In this document: piece after piece, positions 7,039 to 9,310 of the stretch
How the letters are laid out: each line of letters opens with the position of its first letter
How positions within the stretch are numbered: the first letter of the stretch is position 1
Origin: Frankiaceae bacterium
GTDB lineage: Bacteria; Actinomycetota; Actinomycetes; JAVEEJ01
Assembly: GCA_030840515.1 (NCBI GenBank)
Contig: JAVEEJ010000230.1
Location: 1-9,310, forward strand
Reading direction: 5' to 3'
Length of the DNA stretch: 9,310 nt
Notes under the pieces: generated by a model
What the model was told of the DNA's origin: nothing
Database searches by the model: none
Seen by the model: only the letters and a program-made list of their open reading frames with translations
Position numbers and translations under genes: made by a program

Positions 7039-7044
7039 AGAGTA
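7039..7044 (-). promoter_or_regulatory. Candidate -10 element of the tad operon
   Basis: On the minus strand TACTCT fits the actinobacterial TANNNT -10 pattern. It lies 22 bases downstream of the 23-bp element at 7067-7089 and about 40 bases upstream of the favoured tadA start at 7000. The same hexamer is the best -10 candidate of the marR gene. No good -35 hexamer is visible, so the site may depend on an activator. This is inferred from pattern alone. Confidence 0.35.
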
Positions 7045-7066
7045 GGTCTTCGGATCCGTTACCGCA

Positions 7067-7089
7067 GCAGGGTGTGGATAACTCACGCG
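7067..7089 (+). repeat. 23-bp direct repeat, copy 1, with DnaA-box 9-mer (upstream of tad operon)
   Basis: This copy is identical over all 23 bases to 8801-8823. Its core TGTGGATAA is the reverse complement of TTATCCACA, the consensus DnaA box. It sits between the hemerythrin operon and tadA. Read toward tadA it is in the opposite orientation from the way the second copy reads toward the FHA gene. Confidence 0.85.
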
Positions 7090-7132
7090 CGGTTTCCGGC
7101 TGGCACCCTTGGGTCCCCGGTATGGGCATCAC

Positions 7133-7163
7133 GCTGCGTGGGGGCACGCCCTGAGGTCAGGGC
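7133..7163 (-). terminator. Candidate terminator hairpins after the membrane-protein gene
   Basis: Two inverted repeats follow or overlap the stop codon at 7157. One has 7-bp arms (GCCCTGA at 7148-7154 and TCAGGGC at 7157-7163); the other has 5-bp arms (7136-7140 with 7145-7149). They share a few bases and cannot form together. There is no T-run, so this would be a weak or Rho-assisted terminator, if it is one at all. Confidence 0.3.
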
Positions 7164-7552
7164 ACGATCCGGAGGGCGGTGACCACCAGAGCAGTGCGCG
7201 CCAGCCCCAGCAGGAATCCGAACGGAAGCGCGAAGCCGATCCAGAACAGGACCTCGACCGGCAGCAGGGCGAGCGCCAACCAGCGGCCGGATGTGGCGCC
7301 CTGCCATAGCAGGACGCCCACGGCGACCTCGGCCGCGCACACGGCTACGAAGACGATCAGCAGCCAGAGACTGGTCGGGACCCCCCACTCTTCGAAGGGG
7401 CCGCCGCCATAGGTCGGGAACCCGAGAAACGTCCACACCTTGCCGACCCGCGCGTAGTACCAGGCGCCGAACACGGCCGGGAGTCCGAAGCCGAAGCCGA
7501 GCCCGAAGGAGCAGATGGCGGCCGCCTTGGTCGCCGTGTCGCCTCGGATCAC
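7157..7552 (-). CDS. Four-helix membrane protein of unknown function, coupled to hemerythrin gene
   Basis: I do not recognise a named family for this 131-aa protein. Hydrophobic segments lie at about residues 11-33, 61-83, 91-107 and 109-127. Between the first two is a loop with YYARVGKVWTFLGFPTYGGGPFEEWG, rich in aromatics and Gly, which could face outside. The start is the GTG at 7552, whose GTGA overlaps the hemerythrin stop by four bases; the frame continues upstream to 7759 only as an arginine-rich shadow of hemerythrin. The coupling implies both proteins are made together and may act together, for example as membrane partner of a di-iron sensor. That is inference. One Cys lies in the first helix (Cys14) and one in the second (Cys72); no metal or heme motif is evident. 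Confidence 0.75.
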   Translation of the reverse strand: MIRGDTATKAAAICSFGLGFGFGLPAVFGAWYYARVGKVWTFLGFPTYGGGPFEEWGVPTSLWLLIVFVAVCAAEVAVGVLLWQGATSGRWLALALLPVEVLFWIGFALPFGFLLGLARTALVVTALRIVP

Positions 7553-8208
7553 ACCAGCTGCCTGCCGCGGACCGACCTCATGTACCTGCGGTACTTGCGC
7601 TTCCCGATGAGGTGCCACAGCACCGTCACGGGCGGCGGCAGCTTGCCGAACATCATCGCCACTTCCTCGGGCGTCGCCACGTCGACCATCTGCCCGGTGG
7701 CGATCCACCGCTGCGCGGGCGTGAACTTCTCGAAGCCGCGCTTCCCGACCTGCTCCCACTCGGACTCGGTGAGGTGCCGGTCGATGAGCGGCACGACAAC
7801 CTGCTCCTCCTCGTCCAGATGTGCCTCCAGCACGACGAGGAACTCAGCGATGCAGTTGGCGAGTGCCGTGGACGTCGCCTCCGTCGGGGCTGAGCGCCAT
7901 GCGGCCATCGCGGCGAGCACCTCGGCAACGGACGCGTCGACCTGCCTGTGCTGGTCCTGCATCCGCTCCACCAACGGTCCGTCGAGGCCTGCGCGGTCCA
8001 GCAGCTTCGGCCAGATCAGGTCGTCTTCTGTGGTGTGGTGCATGTGCAAACCGTCAAGCAGGAACCTGAGGTGGTCGGCGATCGCACCCGTCCGTCTCGA
8101 GTCTGCCGCAGGCACCTCTTCCACCAGAGCCCGCGCCTCGGCGAACTGGCGGCGGAAGATCCGATGGATGATCGGCATCTCTCGGCTTGCGGATCCCCTT
8201 GTGCTCAT
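7549..8208 (-). CDS. Hemerythrin HHE cation-binding domain protein
   Basis: This 219-aa protein has a four-helix HHE domain in about residues 9-145. Candidate iron ligands are His15 (IIHRIFRR), His46 (DHLRF), His58 with Glu61 (HHTTEDD), His87 (DQHRQVD), and His130 with Glu133/134 (EAHLDEEE). That is the full di-iron set of bacterial hemerythrins, which bind O2 or NO or serve redox sensing and iron-sulfur protection. The C-terminal 75 residues are an extra part: VATPEEVAMMFGKLPPP, a short hydrophobic stretch VTVLWHL, and a very basic KRKYRRYMRSVRGR tail. This part could touch membrane or nucleic acid. The gene is divergent from marR and coupled to the membrane-protein gene behind it. ATG 8208 is taken as the start; Met11 is possible but weakly supported. 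Confidence 0.9.
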   Translation of the reverse strand: MSTRGSASREMPIIHRIFRRQFAEARALVEEVPAADSRRTGAIADHLRFLLDGLHMHHTTEDDLIWPKLLDRAGLDGPLVERMQDQHRQVDASVAEVLAAMAAWRSAPTEATSTALANCIAEFLVVLEAHLDEEEQVVVPLIDRHLTESEWEQVGKRGFEKFTPAQRWIATGQMVDVATPEEVAMMFGKLPPPVTVLWHLIGKRKYRRYMRSVRGRQLV

Positions 8209-8277
8209 CGCTCGCCGGCCTTCGGACGTGCGAGGCGGGTGATAACGAACGGTCCCATCAGTCCCCCAGGAAGAAGC

Positions 8278-8295
8278 GCCTGGCCCAAGCCAGGC
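8278..8295. promoter_or_regulatory. Perfect 7-bp inverted repeat in the divergent promoter region
   Basis: GCCTGGC (8278-8284) and GCCAGGC (8289-8295) flank a four-base loop and are followed on the plus strand by AATTTATT. In the plus direction this resembles an intrinsic terminator, but no plus-strand gene ends there. In the minus direction it would lie in the leader or core promoter of the hemerythrin gene, as a hairpin or a second protein-binding site. Confidence 0.4.
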
Positions 8296-8302
8296 AATTT
8301 AT

Positions 8303-8315
8303 TCAGGTAACCTGA
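8303..8315. promoter_or_regulatory. Candidate MarR operator (dyad TCAGGT-A-ACCTGA)
   Basis: This is a perfect dyad with 6-bp arms around one central base, in the only AT-richer stretch between the divergent hemerythrin and marR genes. Size and symmetry fit MarR-family operators, and it lies directly upstream of the marR -10 candidate. Binding would block marR and probably also the hemerythrin promoter. Confidence 0.6.
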
Positions 8316-8316
8316 G

Positions 8317-8322
8317 TACTCT
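8317..8322 (+). promoter_or_regulatory. Candidate -10 element of marR
   Basis: TACTCT fits TANNNT and immediately follows the dyad, so a repressor bound there would cover the spacer. Transcription would start near 8329, about 12 bases before ATG 8341, leaving room for the GGGAG ribosome-binding site at 8330-8334. Confidence 0.4.
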
Positions 8323-8340
8323 GTCGTCCGGGAGTTGTCA

Positions 8341-8763
8341 ATGGAGCAGCTGAACACGGTCTCGATGCTGGGCCAGGCATACAGCCTGCTCGGATTCCAG
8401 ATCGTCGAGGGCGTAGTCGGCGCAGGCTTTCCTCAGAAGCCCAAGCACTCCGCCGTCTTCGCCCAGATCTCTGCCGACGGTTCGCGCCTCACAGAGCTCG
8501 CCCGGCGCGCGAACATGACACCTCAGGCCATGGGCGAGCTTGTCGACGAGCTCGTGGACCTCGGCTATGTCGTCCGTCGTAGCGATCCCGGGGACGGTCG
8601 AGCGAAGCTCATCGTGCTCACCAAGCGGGGGCGCGACGCCGTGGCCGCCGGGCGCCAGACGATCGAAGGGATCGAGGATCAGGTGACCGCCGTCTTAGGC
8701 GAGCGCGGTCACCGCGAGCTCCGACGGCTGCTGGCCAAGCTGCTCGACCCTGGCGCCGGCTGA
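8341..8763 (+). CDS. MarR-family winged-helix transcriptional regulator
   Basis: This 140-aa protein has the usual MarR length. Helices 1-2 (about 1-34) are followed by the winged HTH. SRLTELARRANMTPQAMGELV (48-68) is the helix-turn-helix with recognition helix, LVDLGYVVRRSDPGDGRAKLI (71-91) is the wing with its conserved D-GR, and LTKRGRDAV leads into C-terminal dimerisation helices. It should bind the dyad at 8303-8315 as a dimer and regulate itself and the divergent hemerythrin/membrane gene pair. There is no Cys, so a thiol switch of the OhrR kind is excluded; a small ligand or protein partner is more likely. ATG 8341 is preferred because GGGAG lies six bases upstream. A TTG at 8335 would abut that site. 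Confidence 0.92.
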   Translation: MEQLNTVSMLGQAYSLLGFQIVEGVVGAGFPQKPKHSAVFAQISADGSRLTELARRANMTPQAMGELVDELVDLGYVVRRSDPGDGRAKLIVLTKRGRDAVAAGRQTIEGIEDQVTAVLGERGHRELRRLLAKLLDPGAG

Positions 8764-8791
8764 GGTCGCCCCCAGGGGCACTGTCGCCGGC
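8764..8791 (+). terminator. Weak candidate terminator after marR
   Basis: GCCCC (8768-8772) and GGGGC (8775-8779) can pair right after the marR stop. A further self-complementary GCCGGC pair at 8755-8760 and 8786-8791 could extend the structure. There is no T-run, so evidence is limited to the pairing. Confidence 0.25.
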
Positions 8792-8800
8792 ACCGCTGCG

Positions 8801-8823
8801 GCAGGGTGTGGATAACTCACGCG
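8801..8823 (+). repeat. 23-bp direct repeat, copy 2, with DnaA-box 9-mer (upstream of FHA gene)
   Basis: This copy is identical to 7067-7089. It ends 32 bases before the GTG start of the FHA-domain gene and 19 bases before that gene's -10 candidate, a position where activators often bind. Confidence 0.85.
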
Positions 8824-8842
8824 ACGGCGCTCCTGACGCTTC

Positions 8843-8848
8843 TACCGT
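8843..8848 (+). promoter_or_regulatory. Candidate -10 element for a leaderless FHA-gene transcript
   Basis: TACCGT (TANNNT pattern) lies seven bases before GTG 8856. This is the spacing expected if transcription starts at the start codon itself, as is common in actinobacteria. No Shine-Dalgarno is visible before this start, which fits a leaderless mRNA. Confidence 0.4.
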
Positions 8849-8855
8849 CCTGGTC

Positions 8856-9310
8856 GTGGAGATCACGGTGAGTGTCCAGGGGGTCGACGGACGGCTCCGC
8901 GACCTCGAGGTCCGCTGTCCTGAGCACACGGCGCTGGGGGAACTGGTTCCTCAGCTGCTCGCCGCGGTAGAGGCCGCTCCGGGAGCGCGCTGGGTGGTCG
9001 ACGGCGCTACCCCCGATCCAACCCAGCCAGCAGGCAACGTGCTGCGTCACGGCAGCCTCATTGCCGTCGGCGGCAAGGCCAAGGCCGCCAACGGCGCGCT
9101 GCTCTCGCTCCACGCCGTCGCGGGCGAGGGAGCCGGGAGGCGCTGGCCACTGCCGCCGGGGGACCAGCTCATCGGCCGCGACGCGAGCAACCCGATCATG
9201 CTCGCCGGGGACGCCGCCTCCCGCAGGCACGCACGGCTCTCTATCGACGCCTCCGGCGTCACGGTCACCGACCTCGGCTCGACGAACGGCATCTGGCTGC
9301 GTGGCCAGCG
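8856..9310 (+). CDS. Ubiquitin-like/FHA-domain protein, probable N-terminus of an EssC/FtsK-type ATPase, 3'-truncated
   Basis: The frame is open from GTG 8856 to the window edge (151 codons). Residues 1-72 (starting VEITVSVQGVDGRLRDLEV) have the strand-helix-strand pattern of a small ubiquitin-like/YukD-like fold. An FHA domain follows: IGRDASNP (106-113, Gly107-Arg108), SRRHARL (122-128, Ser122 and His125) and VTDLGSTNGIWLRG (137-150), all core phosphothreonine-binding positions. This pairing is typical of the N-terminus of FtsK/SpoIIIE-type ATPases of type VII-like secretion (EssC) in Gram-positive bacteria. The ATPase part would lie beyond the window and is not seen. A shorter FHA signalling protein is the alternative. 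The start has a leaderless promoter candidate and the 23-bp element shared with the tad operon. Confidence 0.82.
   Translation, partial: MEITVSVQGVDGRLRDLEVRCPEHTALGELVPQLLAAVEAAPGARWVVDGATPDPTQPAGNVLRHGSLIAVGGKAKAANGALLSLHAVAGEGAGRRWPLPPGDQLIGRDASNPIMLAGDAASRRHARLSIDASGVTVTDLGSTNGIWLRGQ

Noticed and set aside
5834..7039. A 401-codon plus-strand open frame antisense to tadA
   Set aside because: It is rich in His/Asp/Gly/Arg low-complexity sequence with no recognisable domain, and it is the complement of a clear TadA coding frame. High GC content makes such shadows common.
7067..7089. Replication origin based on the DnaA-box 9-mer
   Set aside because: There is only one box at each of two distant places, with no box cluster, no AT-rich unwinding region, and no dnaA, dnaN or rpmH nearby.
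7001..7147. Longer tadA start sites at 7147 and 7036
   Set aside because: The region contains the 23-bp element and promoter-like sequence, and the extra residues do not resemble TadA N-termini. GTG 7000 fits the family, although 7036 cannot be fully excluded.
1..9310. CRISPR arrays, tRNA/rRNA genes, insertion sequences or phage genes
   Set aside because: No regularly spaced repeats, no cloverleaf-like sequence, no transposase or integrase frame and no terminal inverted repeats were seen.

Overview
The window comes from a high-GC actinobacterium. Third positions are strongly G/C, GTG starts are frequent, genes often overlap by GTGA or TGATG, and the Tad proteins are of the actinobacterial type. 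I cannot name the genus; a Nocardioides-like or related lineage would fit, but that is a guess.

Layout: (1) 2-2449, plus strand, is the 3' part of a large neutral/alkaline ceramidase-like protein with a C-terminal extension; its start lies left of the window. (2) 2439-7000, minus strand, is a tightly packed Tad (tight adherence / Flp-type pilus) operon in the order tadA - tadB - tadC - flp-like pilin - tadE-like - tadE-like - tadG-like. Its last gene overlaps the ceramidase gene tail to tail by 11 bp. (3) 7037-7156 is a short intergenic region with the tad promoter candidate and a 23-bp element. (4) 7157-8208, minus strand, is a two-gene unit: a hemerythrin HHE protein translationally coupled to a four-helix membrane protein of unknown function. 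(5) 8209-8340 is a divergent promoter region with a perfect dyad. (6) 8341-8763, plus strand, is a MarR-family regulator. (7) From 8856 to the window edge, plus strand, is the 5' part of a protein with a ubiquitin-like N-terminus followed by an FHA domain, resembling the N-terminus of EssC/FtsK-type type VII secretion ATPases.

How the genes work together: the Tad operon would encode the pilus motor (TadA), inner-membrane platform (TadB/TadC), a pilin and minor pseudopilins. However, tadA carries an in-frame TAG codon (6209-6211, minus strand) between Walker A and Walker B. As read, the motor is split into 263-aa and 143-aa pieces, and the Walker B region also has an atypical Val. Either the pilus is inactive, the motor works as two pieces, or there is a sequencing error. 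The MarR gene and the hemerythrin pair look like a self-contained, probably redox- or gas-responsive regulon controlled from the dyad between them.

The most unusual non-coding signal is an exact 23-bp direct repeat (7067-7089 and 8801-8823) containing a perfect DnaA-box 9-mer. One copy lies just upstream of the tad operon, the other just upstream of the FHA gene. This suggests a shared regulatory element, or a duplicated 5' end.
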